Shown: piece after piece, positions 9,223 to 18,611 of the stretch
Layout: each line of letters starts with the position of its first letter
Numbering within the stretch: position 1 is the first letter of the stretch
Source: Ferrimonas balearica
GTDB lineage: Bacteria; Pseudomonadota; Gammaproteobacteria; Enterobacterales; Shewanellaceae
Assembly (NCBI RefSeq): GCF_019802055.1
Contig: NZ_JAHVHW010000007.1
Span: forward strand, 248,001 to 312,000
Length of the DNA stretch: 64,000 nucleotides
Reading direction: 5' to 3'
Notes under the pieces: model-generated
Database searches by the model: none
Told to the model about the DNA's origin: nothing
What the model saw: only the letters and a program-made list of their open reading frames with translations
Position numbers and translations under genes: made by a program

Positions 9223-9608
9223 CCGACGATCACGACCCGAATGACCAGGATCTGCTGGCGGACGACTGGGCGGCGGCTCTGGAAGAGCAGGCCGAAACCG
9301 TCGAATTCGAGCAGTTTGATGCTCCGGTGGGTAAGGATGCGGATCAACAGCGCAAACTGGACGCCATTCTCGACATTCCGGTGACCATCTCCATGGAGGT
9401 GGGACGCAGTCAGATCAGCATCCGTAACCTGCTGCAACTCAACCAGGGCTCCGTGGTGGAGCTGGATCGTGTGGCGGGCGAACCCCTTGACGTGATGGTT
9501 AACGGCACGCTGGTGGCCCACGGCGAGGTGGTGGTGGTGAACGACAAGTTTGGTATCCGTCTGACCGACGTGATCAGCCAGACCGAACGCATCAAGAAGC
9601 TGCGATGA
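9219..9608 (+). CDS. fliN: Flagellar motor switch protein FliN
   Basis: FliN forms the lower part of the C-ring and helps FliH and the export ATPase dock. The 129-residue protein has a variable acidic N-terminus (DDHDPNDQDLLADDW) and a C-terminal SpoA domain from about 55 on, with ISIRNLLQLNQGSVVELDR and GEVVVVNDKFGIRLTDVI. It overlaps both fliM and fliO by 4 bases, showing a tightly packed operon. Confidence 0.97.
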   Translation: MTDDHDPNDQDLLADDWAAALEEQAETVEFEQFDAPVGKDADQQRKLDAILDIPVTISMEVGRSQISIRNLLQLNQGSVVELDRVAGEPLDVMVNGTLVAHGEVVVVNDKFGIRLTDVISQTERIKKLR

Positions 9609-10012
9609 GCGCCCGAACCTCCATTGTGGCGTCTTTGATTGCCCTGTCTCAGGTCGCCGTATCCTCTGTCGCCCAGGCGGCGGAAGCGGCTCCGGCTGGT
9701 GCCAACGACCAGATGGCGACCATGGTCGCCAGTCTGCTGGGTGTGGTGGCGCTGATCATCATTCTGGCAGTACTGGCGCGGCGCTTTAATCTGCCGAATA
9801 CCGTTGGCGGCCCGCTCAAAACCGTAGCGATGATGCCGGTGGGCACCAAGGAGCGGGTGGCGGTGATCCAGGTGGGAGAGCAGCAGTATCTGGTGGGCAT
9901 CACCGCTCAGAATGTCACGCTGCTCGATAAGCTGGAGCAGCCGCTGGAGACCGCTCAGGCTCCGCAGTTTGCCTCGGTACTGGCCAAGTTCAACAAGAAG
10001 CGGGAGTCCTGA
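9605..10012 (+). CDS. fliO: Flagellar biosynthesis protein FliO
   Basis: FliO is a small bitopic membrane protein that helps assemble the FliP core of the export gate. The 135 residues start with a signal-peptide-like stretch (about 1-25, ending VAQAAEA). A single membrane segment follows at about 39-57 ([19 protein letters not shown]), then a cytoplasmic domain with the conserved [24 protein letters not shown]-type core. The gene overlaps fliN by 4 bases and is followed after one base by fliP. Confidence 0.93.
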   Translation: MSARTSIVASLIALSQVAVSSVAQAAEAAPAGANDQMATMVASLLGVVALIIILAVLARRFNLPNTVGGPLKTVAMMPVGTKERVAVIQVGEQQYLVGITAQNVTLLDKLEQPLETAQAPQFASVLAKFNKKRES

Positions 10013-10013
10013 C

Positions 10014-10769
10014 GTGCGCCGCATTCTCCTGCCCCTTTTGGCCCTGGTTGCGGCACTGGCGCCCAGCCTGGCTTTGGCGGACCCCGGCATCCCGGCGATC
10101 ACCCTGACCACGGGTCCGGACGGCTCTCAGCAGTACAGCGTCAGCCTGCAGATCCTCGGGCTGATGACCCTGCTCACCTTCCTGCCTGCGATGGTGATCC
10201 TGATGACCAGCTTCACCCGCATCATCGTGGTGCTGGCGATTCTGCGTCAGGCGCTCGGCCTGCAGCAAACCCCCTCCAACCAGGTGTTGCTGGGGATGGC
10301 GCTGTTTCTGTCCCTGTTTATCATGACGCCGGTGCTGGACCGGGTGTATGAGGATGCCCTGGTGCCCTATATGGGCGAGCAGATTGGGGCGCTGGAGGCG
10401 CTGGACCGGGCCAAGGCCCCGGTTAAAGACTTTATGCTCTCCCAGACCCGCATCACCGACATCAACACCTTTATCGAGATCAGCGGCCGAACTGATATCG
10501 CTTCAGTGGATGAGGTGCCGATGACGGTGCTGATCCCCGCCTTTGTCACCTCAGAACTGAAGACCGCTTTCCAGATCGGCTTTATGCTGTTTGTGCCCTT
10601 CCTGGTGATCGACCTGGTGGTGGCCTCAGTGCTGATGGCGATGGGTATGATGATGCTGTCGCCAATGATCGTTTCCCTGCCGTTTAAAATCATGCTGTTT
10701 GTGCTGGTGGATGGCTGGAACCTGGTGATGGGCACCCTGGCCACCAGCTTTGGTCTGGGGGGCCCATGA
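10014..10769 (+). CDS. fliP: Flagellar export gate protein FliP
   Basis: FliP forms the pentameric core of the FliPQR export gate. I set the start at the GTG at 10014, giving 251 residues. The first ~21 ([21 protein letters not shown]) are the cleavable signal peptide that FliP, unusually for this complex, carries. The body has the family signatures [24 protein letters not shown] and [10 protein letters not shown]-like C-terminal helices ([14 protein letters not shown]). The frame stays open back to 9912 inside fliO, but that would bury the signal peptide. The stop overlaps the fliQ start by 4 bases. Confidence 0.96.
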   Translation: MRRILLPLLALVAALAPSLALADPGIPAITLTTGPDGSQQYSVSLQILGLMTLLTFLPAMVILMTSFTRIIVVLAILRQALGLQQTPSNQVLLGMALFLSLFIMTPVLDRVYEDALVPYMGEQIGALEALDRAKAPVKDFMLSQTRITDINTFIEISGRTDIASVDEVPMTVLIPAFVTSELKTAFQIGFMLFVPFLVIDLVVASVLMAMGMMMLSPMIVSLPFKIMLFVLVDGWNLVMGTLATSFGLGGP

Positions 10770-11035
10770 CCCCCGAGGCCTTTGTCGACATCTTTCGTCA
10801 CGCTCTTCAGGTGATCGTCATTATGGTCAGCGCCATCATCGTGCCTGGCCTGGTGGTGGGTCTGATTGTGGCGGTGTTCCAGGCTGCCACCTCCATTAAC
10901 GAACAGACGCTCTCTTTCCTGCCTCGTCTGCTGGTCACCCTGGTCACCATGATGTTTCTGGGCCACTGGCTGGTGCGCACCCTGATGGAACTGATGTACG
11001 ACATGGTGGCGCTGATCCCCCAGATGGTGGGGTAG
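10766..11035 (+). CDS. fliQ: Flagellar export gate protein FliQ
   Basis: FliQ is an 89-residue, two-helix membrane protein of the FliPQR export gate. The two hydrophobic segments (about 13-39 and 50-75) flank a short loop containing the family sequence [18 protein letters not shown]. It sits between fliP (4-base overlap) and fliR (9-base gap) in the invariant PQR order. Confidence 0.97.
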   Translation: MTPEAFVDIFRHALQVIVIMVSAIIVPGLVVGLIVAVFQAATSINEQTLSFLPRLLVTLVTMMFLGHWLVRTLMELMYDMVALIPQMVG

Positions 11036-11044
11036 GGCGGCGCG

Positions 11045-11830
11045 ATGGAGTATCCGCTCCCCATCGTCTTTGACTGGCTGCGCAGTGTGCTGTGGCCGCT
11101 GTTTCGCATCAGCGCCATGATCATGGTGATGGTGACCATCGGCGGCAGCTCGGTGCCCGCCCGGGTTCGCCTGTTGCTGTCGGTGATGATCACCGCTGCG
11201 GTGGCGCCCATTCTTCCTCCCCCGCCTCAGGTCGACCTGCTCAGTGCGCAGGGGTTTCTGATCTCGGCCCAGCAGGTGGTGATCGGCATCGCCATCGGCT
11301 TTGTTTCAGTACTGGTGCTCAACACCTTTGTGCTGGCAGGCCAGATCATCGGTATGCAAACCTCCCTCGGTTTTGCCTCCATGGTGGACCCCAGCAACGG
11401 CCAGCAGGTGCCGCTGGTGGGCCAGTTCTATCTGTTGCTCAGCACACTGCTGTTTTTCGGTGTCGATGGCCACCTGCTGATGATCCGAATGTTGGTGGCC
11501 AGCTTTGAAACGCTGCCCATCGGTGAGGGCCTTTCGCCCGAGAGCCTGGACGCCATCGTCAAGTTCGGCGGGCTGATGTTTGCCAGCGCCCTGACCCTGG
11601 CTCTCTCCGCCGCCACCGCACTGCTGTTGATCAATTTCTCCTTCGGCGTGATGACCCGGGCGGCGCCCCAGCTCAACATCTTTGCCATCGGCTTCCCCAT
11701 CACCATGCTCTCTGGCCTGCTGATTCTGTGGCTCACCCTTGGTGGGGTGCTGACCCACTTCTACAGCGTCTGGGACGCGGGCCAGGTGTTGATTTGCGAC
11801 CTGCTGAAACTCAACTGTGAGGTGCCCTGA
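11045..11830 (+). CDS. fliR: Flagellar export gate protein FliR
   Basis: FliR is the single-copy subunit of the FliPQR gate. The 261 residues contain about six hydrophobic segments and the family stretches GQIIGMQTSLGFASMVDPSNGQ (split here by its glycine turns) and QLNIFAIGFPITMLSGL. The length is typical. Its final base is shared with the ATG of flhB (TGATG arrangement), consistent with co-assembly of FliR and FlhB. Confidence 0.96.
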   Translation: MEYPLPIVFDWLRSVLWPLFRISAMIMVMVTIGGSSVPARVRLLLSVMITAAVAPILPPPPQVDLLSAQGFLISAQQVVIGIAIGFVSVLVLNTFVLAGQIIGMQTSLGFASMVDPSNGQQVPLVGQFYLLLSTLLFFGVDGHLLMIRMLVASFETLPIGEGLSPESLDAIVKFGGLMFASALTLALSAATALLLINFSFGVMTRAAPQLNIFAIGFPITMLSGLLILWLTLGGVLTHFYSVWDAGQVLICDLLKLNCEVP

Positions 11831-12975
11831 TGGCGGAGAACGACAGCAGTCAGGATCGCACAGAGGAGGCGACACCCCGAAGGCGCCAGCAGGCCCGGGA
11901 GAAGGGTCAGGTTCCCCGCTCGAAAGAGCTGGGCACGGCCGCCGTGCTGGTGGCTGCGGCGGCAGCCATGCTGATGATGGGCGGGCAGATTGGCGAAGCG
12001 TTGCTGACAGTAGCCAAACGCCAGTTCGAACTGAGTCGGGCCGAGGTGTATGACCTGGGTGAGATCAGCCTGCTGTTTGGCCGCATTCTTTCGGAGTTGA
12101 CGGTGCCGGTGCTGGGGTTTGTTCTGGTGCTGTTTGTGGCGGCGTTTCTCGGCAACATCGGTCTGGGCGGGATGAGTTTCAGCTGGCAGGCGGCAGCGCC
12201 CAAAGCCTCCAAGATGAGTCCACTCTCCGGCTTTAGGCGTATGTTTGGCCTTCAGGCGCTGGTGGAACTGGTCAAGTCCATCGCCAAGTTCGCGGTGATT
12301 GCCCTGGTGGCCTGGGCGCTGCTCAGCATCAACTTCGACGATATCCTCAAACTCTCCACCGGCAACCCGGAGGGGGCGGTGCGGGACGCCCTGGCCCTGC
12401 TGCTGAAACTGTTTGTGCTGCTCTGCGCCTCACTGCTGCTGATCGTGGTTATCGACGCCCCCTATCAACTGTGGAATCACAACAAGCAGCTGAAGATGAC
12501 CAAGCAGGAGGTCAAGGACGAGTACAAGCAGACCGAGGGTAAGCCGGAGGTGAAGGGCAAGATCCGTCAGCTTCAGCGGGAGATGGCCCAGCGCCGGATG
12601 ATGGCGGAGGTGCCCAAGGCGGACGTGGTGGTGGTCAACCCGACCCACTATTCCGTGGCGGTACGTTACGACAAGAGCGTCAACAATGCGCCCCTGGTTG
12701 TGGCCAAGGGAACCGACGAGATCGCATTGAAAATTAGAGAAATTGCGCGCGAGCATGAGGTACCCGTGGTATCCTCTCCAGCCTTGGCACGGGCGGTTTA
12801 CTACTCCACAAAACTGGATACGCCGATCCCGGAAGGGCTCTTTACCGCCGTGGCGCAGATACTGGCTTACGTCTATCAGCTGAAGCAGTTCCAATCCGGA
12901 CGAGGCCGCCGCCCGATTCCGTTACCTTCAGAGCTGCCCATCCCGGAAGACCTCCGGGCCGATCAGCAGGAATAA
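11830..12975 (+). CDS. flhB: Flagellar export switch protein FlhB
   Basis: FlhB controls the change from rod/hook to filament export. The 381-residue protein has the conserved N-terminal SSQDRTEEATPRRRQQAREKG segment (shown here in its usual place), four membrane helices, and the self-cleavage motif NPTH at residues 270-273 inside VVVVNPTHYSVAVRY. The C-terminal domain ends with a proline-rich tail. It is the last gene of the fliK unit. The 68-base gap to flhA contains another sigma-54 site. A separate short FlhB C-domain homologue is encoded near 25.8 kb. Confidence 0.97.
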   Translation: MAENDSSQDRTEEATPRRRQQAREKGQVPRSKELGTAAVLVAAAAAMLMMGGQIGEALLTVAKRQFELSRAEVYDLGEISLLFGRILSELTVPVLGFVLVLFVAAFLGNIGLGGMSFSWQAAAPKASKMSPLSGFRRMFGLQALVELVKSIAKFAVIALVAWALLSINFDDILKLSTGNPEGAVRDALALLLKLFVLLCASLLLIVVIDAPYQLWNHNKQLKMTKQEVKDEYKQTEGKPEVKGKIRQLQREMAQRRMMAEVPKADVVVVNPTHYSVAVRYDKSVNNAPLVVAKGTDEIALKIREIAREHEVPVVSSPALARAVYYSTKLDTPIPEGLFTAVAQILAYVYQLKQFQSGRGRRPIPLPSELPIPEDLRADQQE

Positions 12976-12994
12976 GCCGGACCATCTGAACTCA

Positions 12995-13010
12995 TGGCGC
13001 AGTAATTGCA
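12995..13010 (+). promoter_or_regulatory. Sigma-54 promoter for the flhA operon
   Basis: TGGCGCAGTAATTGCA has GG at 12996-12997 and GC at 13008-13009, spaced 12 bases apart, with a perfect TTGCA -12 box. It lies in the 68-base gap between flhB and flhA, 34 bases before the flhA ATG. It would start the flhAFG-fliA-che unit. Confidence 0.78.
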
Positions 13011-13043
13011 GCCCCGCTCGAGACGTCAATCAACAGTCGCAGC

Positions 13044-15143
13044 ATGGATCTGAAAGCACTTATCCCATCCCTCTCTCAACGTCATCGTCTGCATCTGCAG
13101 GGGATCGGCACGCCGTTGCTGGTTCTTGCTGCGCTGGCGATGGTGACGTTGCCGATGCCGCCGCTGCTGCTGGACATGCTGTTCACCTTCAATATCGCGC
13201 TGGCGCTCGTGGTGCTGCTGGTGGCGATCTACACCCTGCGACCGCTGGATTTTGCCGCCTTCCCCACGGTACTGCTGGTGGCGACGCTGTTGCGACTGGC
13301 GCTCAACGTGGCGTCCACCCGGGTGGTGCTGCTTGAGGGTCACAACGGCCCCGATGCCGCCGGCAAGGTGATTGAGGCGTTCGGTTCCGTGGTGATTGGC
13401 GGCAACTACGCCGTGGGTCTGGTGGTGTTCCTTATCCTGGTGATCATCAACTTTGTGGTGGTGACCAAGGGCGCCGGACGGATTTCGGAAGTGAGCGCCC
13501 GCTTTACCCTTGATGCCATGCCCGGCAAGCAGATGGCGATCGACGCAGACCTCAATGCCGGCATTCTCAACCAGGAACAGGCCCGGGACAGACGCGCGGA
13601 AGTGGCCAAGGAAGCCGACTTTTACGGCTCCATGGACGGTGCCTCAAAGTTCGTAAAAGGGGATGCCATTGCTGGCATCCTGATTCTGTTTATCAACATT
13701 CTCGGTGGCTTCATCATCGGTATGGCACAGCATGGGCTGGGCTTCGGTGAAGCGATTGAGATCTACACCCTGCTGACCATCGGCGACGGTCTGGTCGCCC
13801 AGATCCCCGGTCTGCTGCTCTCCATCGGCGCCGCCATCATCATCACCCGTCAGAACGAATCCCAGCAGATGGGCGACGAAGTGATGCGTCAGATGTTTGA
13901 CAATCCCAAGGTGCTGGTGATCTGCGCCGGTGTGCTGATCATCATGGGCCTGGTGCCCGGCATGCCGCACATGGCGTTCCTCTCCCTCGGTCTCAGCCTG
14001 GCGGGCCTGACCTGGTACCTCAAGCGCAAGCGTGAGAAAGAGCAGGAGGTCGCGGAGCTGGAGGAAGCCAAGGGCAATACCGAGCGGCTTGAGAGTGAAC
14101 CGAAAGAGCTGGGCTGGGACGACGTAAATCATGTCGACATCATCGGCCTGGAGGTGGGCTACCGCCTGATCCCGCTGGTGGACAAGGCTCAAAACGGTGA
14201 GTTGCTGTCCCGCATCAAAGGGGTGCGCAAGAAGCTCTCGCAGGAGTTCGGCTTCCTTATCCCGCCGGTGCATATCCGTGACAACCTGGATCTGCCCCCC
14301 AATCACTATCGCATCAGCCTGATGGGCGTGGTGGTCGGTGAGGCGGAGATCCGCCACGACGGCGAACTTGCCATCAACCCCGGCCAGGTGTTTGGCAAGC
14401 TTGAAGGGCAGCCCACCAAGGACCCCGCCTTCGGGCTCGAAGCGGTCTGGGTCAGCTCGGAGCAGCGCGATTACGCCCAGACGCTGGGTTACACCGTCGT
14501 AGATGCCTCAACCGTTGTGGCCACCCACTTGTCGCAGTTGCTCAGCAACAATGCGGCTCAGCTGCTCGGCTATGAAGAGGTGCAACAGCTGCTGGAACTG
14601 CTGGGCAAACAGTCGCCCAAGCTGGTGGAAGGGCTGGTGCCGGATATCCTCAGCCTCGGGGTGATCGTCAAGGTGATGCAGAACCTGCTCAATGAAGGGG
14701 TGCCGATCCGCGATACCCGCACCCTGATCCAGACGCTGGTGGAGTATGGGCCCAAGAGTCAGGACCCAGACGTGCTGACGGCCGCCTGCCGCATCGCGAT
14801 GAAGCGATTGATCGTTCAGGAGATTAATGGGCCTGAGCGGGAGATCCCGGTGGTGACCCTCTCCCCTGAGCTGGAACAGATATTGCATCAATCCCTGCAG
14901 GCCAGTAACGGCGAAAACAGTGGATTGGAGCCCGGATTGGCCGAGCGACTGCAGCGCTCATTGAGCGAGGCGGCGCAGAAACAGGAGATGGTGGGGGAAC
15001 CGGCGGTTCTGCTGACCTCCGGCTTGCTGCGGACAACCCTGTCCCGCTTTGTGAAGCACACCATCCCGGCCCTGCGGGTGCTGTCGTACCAGGAGATCCC
15101 GGACGACAAACAGATACGAATTGTTCAATCCGTCGGCCAGTAG
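13044..15143 (+). CDS. flhA: Flagellar export gate protein FlhA
   Basis: FlhA is the large nonameric export-gate protein that uses proton motive force and binds chaperone-substrate complexes. The 699 residues show eight hydrophobic segments in the N-terminal ~330. Between them lies the conserved cytoplasmic FHIPEP-type loop (VVTKGAGRISEVSARFTLDAMPGKQMAIDADLNAG region). A four-subdomain cytoplasmic domain of about 350 residues follows. Its length matches the family. It starts the third flagellar unit directly after a sigma-54 site. flhF follows 22 bases later. Confidence 0.97.
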   Translation: MDLKALIPSLSQRHRLHLQGIGTPLLVLAALAMVTLPMPPLLLDMLFTFNIALALVVLLVAIYTLRPLDFAAFPTVLLVATLLRLALNVASTRVVLLEGHNGPDAAGKVIEAFGSVVIGGNYAVGLVVFLILVIINFVVVTKGAGRISEVSARFTLDAMPGKQMAIDADLNAGILNQEQARDRRAEVAKEADFYGSMDGASKFVKGDAIAGILILFINILGGFIIGMAQHGLGFGEAIEIYTLLTIGDGLVAQIPGLLLSIGAAIIITRQNESQQMGDEVMRQMFDNPKVLVICAGVLIIMGLVPGMPHMAFLSLGLSLAGLTWYLKRKREKEQEVAELEEAKGNTERLESEPKELGWDDVNHVDIIGLEVGYRLIPLVDKAQNGELLSRIKGVRKKLSQEFGFLIPPVHIRDNLDLPPNHYRISLMGVVVGEAEIRHDGELAINPGQVFGKLEGQPTKDPAFGLEAVWVSSEQRDYAQTLGYTVVDASTVVATHLSQLLSNNAAQLLGYEEVQQLLELLGKQSPKLVEGLVPDILSLGVIVKVMQNLLNEGVPIRDTRTLIQTLVEYGPKSQDPDVLTAACRIAMKRLIVQEINGPEREIPVVTLSPELEQILHQSLQASNGENSGLEPGLAERLQRSLSEAAQKQEMVGEPAVLLTSGLLRTTLSRFVKHTIPALRVLSYQEIPDDKQIRIVQSVGQ

Positions 15144-15165
15144 CCGGTAGTTAAAGGATAGAGCC

Positions 15166-16584
15166 TTGAAAATAAAACGGTTTTTTGCCAAGGACATGCG
15201 AGCGGCCCTGACTGAGGTCAAAGAAACCTTGGGGCCGGACGCGGTAATCATGTCCAACAAGCGGGTGACCGGGGGCGTCGAGATCGTGGCGGCAGTAGAC
15301 TTCGATCAGCGTGGCAACAGCCCCAGCGCCGAAAAACCGACGCCGCAGGAGCCGGATCGCTTCACCGCTCTGGGTGAGCGAGCTCTGAACGAGGATAAGG
15401 TCAGCCTGTCCGCGGGTGCCGCACCCAAACCGGCCACCGATACGCCGATGGCGCCGGACAGTGACAGTCTGCGGGCGCTGCTGGAGCGCCAGCAGGAGCG
15501 TCGGCAGCAGAAAGAAGCCCGGGCCATGCTCTCCAAGCAGGAGCAGGCGCTGCCCAAGTGGGCTCAACGGGCGTTTGATGCGCCCAAAGCGGAAGCCTCC
15601 ACCGCTCGTCCATCCACCCCGGCCCAACAACCGGTTTCCCGTAACGCCACCCAAAACAGTGACGAACTGACCGCCATGAAGGCGGAGATGGCGTCCATCC
15701 GTCAGCTGCTCCAACACCAGGTCTCCAGCCTGATGCAGCAGGATTTGGCGCGCACAGAGCCGGTACGGGCGATGCTCACTGAGCAGCTCCGCGAACTGGG
15801 TTTCCATAAGGAGATGGCTGAGCACTTCGCTCAGATGGTGCCCGCAGAAGCGGAGATCCACGATGCCATCGAGTACCTGCCGGAACTGGTAGCCCGCTCC
15901 CTGGTGTGCGGCAACGAAAGCATGCTGAACGAGGGCGGTGTGATCGCTCTGGTCGGCCCAACCGGCGTCGGCAAAACCACCACCATTGCCAAACTGGCCG
16001 CCCGATTCGTGGCGCGCTACGGCATCAACCAGGTGGCGCTGGTGACCACCGACAACTACCGCATCGGCGCTCAGGAGCAGTTGACCACCTTCGGCAAGAT
16101 CATGGGGTGCCCGGTGCGCAGCGCCGCCAGTGTGGAAGAGCTGGAAAACGTCATTTACCAACTTCGCAGCCGCCGCCTGATCCTGATCGACACGGCAGGC
16201 ATGGGCCAGCGAGATATGCGTCTGGTGGAGCAGCTGGATCAGCTGACCCGCTCCACCCGACTCCCGATTAAACCCTATCTGGTGCTCTCGGCAACGGCGC
16301 AGTACCGGGTATTGAAAGAGACCGTGGAGCGTTTCCGCCAGATCGATCTGGCCGGATGCATCCTGACCAAGTTGGATGAAGCCCATAACATCGGAGAGGC
16401 ACTGAGCGTGCTGATCCAGAATCGACTGCCGGTGTGCTACCTGACAGATGGCCAACGGGTACCGGAGGATCTCCGTACCGCTGACCCACGCTATCTGGCC
16501 CAGCGGGCGCTGGCGGAAGAGGGGGGCGTGCAGGCCAGCCCTATGTCTACGCAACGACAGAATATGGCAGGTCTGTATGAGTAA
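15166..16584 (+). CDS. flhF: Flagellar biosynthesis GTPase FlhF
   Basis: FlhF is an SRP-type GTPase that marks the pole where the flagellum is built in polarly flagellated bacteria. The 472-residue protein begins MKIKRFFAKDMRAAL, the standard FlhF N-terminus, from a TTG start at 15166 preceded by AAAGGATAGAG. A variable middle linker (about 60-175) is followed by the NG domain with P-loop GPTGVGKTTT at 264-273, then DTAGMGQRD and TKLDEAHNIGEAL. It overlaps flhG by 8 bases. FlhF and FlhG act as an antagonistic pair that sets flagellar place and number, so a single polar flagellum is likely. Confidence 0.96.
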   Translation: MKIKRFFAKDMRAALTEVKETLGPDAVIMSNKRVTGGVEIVAAVDFDQRGNSPSAEKPTPQEPDRFTALGERALNEDKVSLSAGAAPKPATDTPMAPDSDSLRALLERQQERRQQKEARAMLSKQEQALPKWAQRAFDAPKAEASTARPSTPAQQPVSRNATQNSDELTAMKAEMASIRQLLQHQVSSLMQQDLARTEPVRAMLTEQLRELGFHKEMAEHFAQMVPAEAEIHDAIEYLPELVARSLVCGNESMLNEGGVIALVGPTGVGKTTTIAKLAARFVARYGINQVALVTTDNYRIGAQEQLTTFGKIMGCPVRSAASVEELENVIYQLRSRRLILIDTAGMGQRDMRLVEQLDQLTRSTRLPIKPYLVLSATAQYRVLKETVERFRQIDLAGCILTKLDEAHNIGEALSVLIQNRLPVCYLTDGQRVPEDLRTADPRYLAQRALAEEGGVQASPMSTQRQNMAGLYE

Positions 16585-17467
16585 GTGGTTTCTCCAGGAT
16601 CAAGCAAGTGGGCTGAGAAAAATGGCACAAAACAAAGAAAAAATGGTCAAGGTGATTGCGGTCACCGGCGGCAAGGGGGGCGTAGGGAAAACCAACGTCT
16701 CCATCAACACCGCCACCGCCCTGGCGGCTCAGGGGCAGAAGGTGCTGGTGCTGGATGCGGATTTGGGTCTGGCTAACGTGGACGTTCTGCTCGGGCTTCG
16801 GGTCCAGCGGAACCTGTCCCACGTTCTGGCCGGTGAGTGCACCCTGGAAGAGGTGCTGGTGAAAGGCCCTCAGGGGATCTACATCGTCCCCGCCGCGTCC
16901 GGAACTCAGAATATGGTGGAGTTGAGCCCGTCTCAGCATGCCGCTCTGATCCAGTCCTTCTCTGCACTGGAAAACCAGTTTGACGTCCTGATTGTGGATA
17001 CCGCAGCGGGCATCTCCGACATGGTGCTGAGCTTTGCTCGGGCCTCGCAGGAGGTGATGGTTGTGGTGTGCGATGAGCCCACCTCCATTACCGACGCCTA
17101 TGCCCTGATCAAGCTGCTGTCCCGGGAGCACGGCGTGTTCCGCTTCCGCATCGTGGCCAACATGGTACGCAGCCTGCGTGAAGGGATGGAGCTGTACGCC
17201 AAGCTCTCCAAGGTGACCGACCGCTTCCTGGACGTGGCGCTGGAACTGGTGGCCACCATCCCCTACGACGAGAATGTTCGCAAAGCGGTGCGTCAGCAGA
17301 AAGTGGTTGTGGACGCCTTCCCGCGTACTCCTGCCGCCATCGCTTATCAGGGGCTGGCCAACAAGATCCAGACCTGGCCGACTCCGCAAAACCCCAGCGG
17401 TCATCTGGAGTTCTTCGTAGAGCGTCTGGTGCGTCGCAATATGTACGCCGAGGCCTCGGGTGAATAA
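16577..17467 (+). CDS. flhG: Flagellar number regulator FlhG (FleN), MinD-like ATPase
   Basis: FlhG is a MinD/ParA-type ATPase that limits flagellar number by acting on FlhF and on the master regulator FlrA/FleQ. I use the ATG at 16577, which gives 296 residues. The deviant Walker A GGKGGVGKTN is at 31-40, and VLDADLGLANVDVLLG and LIVDTAAGISDMVLSF follow. The frame is open further upstream inside flhF, but that extension is not expected. It overlaps flhF and fliA by 8 bases each. Confidence 0.95.
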   Translation: MSKWFLQDQASGLRKMAQNKEKMVKVIAVTGGKGGVGKTNVSINTATALAAQGQKVLVLDADLGLANVDVLLGLRVQRNLSHVLAGECTLEEVLVKGPQGIYIVPAASGTQNMVELSPSQHAALIQSFSALENQFDVLIVDTAAGISDMVLSFARASQEVMVVVCDEPTSITDAYALIKLLSREHGVFRFRIVANMVRSLREGMELYAKLSKVTDRFLDVALELVATIPYDENVRKAVRQQKVVVDAFPRTPAAIAYQGLANKIQTWPTPQNPSGHLEFFVERLVRRNMYAEASGE

Positions 17468-18173
17468 GGCGGCGGCCTACGCCCAGTTTGATAACCGGGC
17501 GGCGCTGGTGGAGCGGCACACGCCGCTGGTGAAGCGCATTGCTCACCATCTGCTGGCGCGCCTGCCTGCCAGTGTGCAGCTGGATGACCTGCTGCAGGCT
17601 GGCATGGTGGGCTTGCTGGAAGCGGCGCGGAACTTCGATGGGAGCAAAGGCGCGAGCTTTGAAACCTTCGCGGGGATCCGCATCCGCGGCGCCATGCTGG
17701 ATGAGATCCGGCGTGGCGATTGGACCCCTCGATCCGTGCATCGCAACAACCGGCGTGTGACCGAAGCGATGGAACAGCTGGAAAAGCAACTCGGACGTGA
17801 CCCAACCAGCACGGAAGTCGCTGATTATCTTGAACTCTCTCTGGATGAGTATCATCATATCCTGCACGATGTCAGCGCCGGAAAATTGGTTGGTCTGGAG
17901 GACCTTGGGGTGTCGGAAGATGCCATCGGTCCTGGCGATGACAGCCCCAGCAATTTCTCCGACCTTGCCGACCAGCGTTTCCAGTCTTCTCTGGTAGAGG
18001 CGATCAAAACCTTGCCGGAAAGGGAAGCCCTGGTCCTGTCGCTTTACTACGACGAAGAATTGAATTTAAAAGAGATTGGCCAGGTACTTGGCGTCAGTGA
18101 ATCTCGCGTCAGCCAGATCCACAGTCAGGCCATGGTCCGATTGAAAACCAAATTGCGAGCCTGGCGGGAGTGA
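17460..18173 (+). CDS. fliA: Flagellar sigma factor FliA (sigma-28)
   Basis: FliA directs RNA polymerase to late flagellar and chemotaxis promoters and is held by FlgM until the hook is finished. The 237-residue protein has region 2 (LDDLLQAGMVGLLEAARNFD, then FETFAGIRIRGAMLDEIRR), region 3 and region 4 with the helix-turn-helix LKEIGQVLGVSESRVSQIHSQA (split around its turn). It starts with GTG at 17460 and overlaps flhG by 8 bases. The chemotaxis genes follow directly. No sigma-28 promoter was recognised in the 36-base gap to cheY. Confidence 0.97.
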   Translation: MNKAAAYAQFDNRAALVERHTPLVKRIAHHLLARLPASVQLDDLLQAGMVGLLEAARNFDGSKGASFETFAGIRIRGAMLDEIRRGDWTPRSVHRNNRRVTEAMEQLEKQLGRDPTSTEVADYLELSLDEYHHILHDVSAGKLVGLEDLGVSEDAIGPGDDSPSNFSDLADQRFQSSLVEAIKTLPEREALVLSLYYDEELNLKEIGQVLGVSESRVSQIHSQAMVRLKTKLRAWRE

Positions 18174-18209
18174 CCCTGCCCATCCGCGTTTAATGTGCCG
18201 GAGGAACAC

Positions 18210-18593
18210 TTGGACAAGAACATGAAGATCCTCATCGTTGACGACTTCTCAACGATGCGTCGAATCATCAAGAACCTGTTGCGGGATCTGGGGTTCAATA
18301 ACACTCAAGAAGCCGACGACGGCTCTACCGCCCTGCCGATGCTGCAAAATGGCGATTTCGACTTCGTGGTGACCGACTGGAACATGCCGGGCATGCAGGG
18401 CATCGACCTGCTGCGTGCCATCCGCGCTGATGACAACCTGAAGCACCTGCCAGTGTTGATGGTGACGGCGGAAGCCAAGCGAGAGCAGATCGTGACTGCT
18501 GCCCAGGCCGGGGTGAACGGCTACATCGTCAAGCCCTTCACGGCCGCGACCCTGAAAGAGAAGCTGGATAAGATCTTCGAGCGTCTGAACTAA
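18210..18593 (+). CDS. cheY: Chemotaxis response regulator CheY
   Basis: CheY carries the signal from the CheA kinase to FliM. The 127-residue receiver domain has the acidic pocket D11-D12, the phosphorylated Asp at residue 56 ([12 protein letters not shown]), the conserved Thr in MVTAEA and Lys in VKPF. I choose a TTG start at 18210 ([14 protein letters not shown]) because GGAGG stands 5 bases before it. A GTG at 18195 and an ATG at 18222 are also in frame. The protein resembles the flagellar CheY (CheY3-like) of Vibrio and Shewanella. Confidence 0.95.
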   Translation: MDKNMKILIVDDFSTMRRIIKNLLRDLGFNNTQEADDGSTALPMLQNGDFDFVVTDWNMPGMQGIDLLRAIRADDNLKHLPVLMVTAEAKREQIVTAAQAGVNGYIVKPFTAATLKEKLDKIFERLN

Positions 18594-18611
18594 CATCACA
18601 AGGATGTGATC

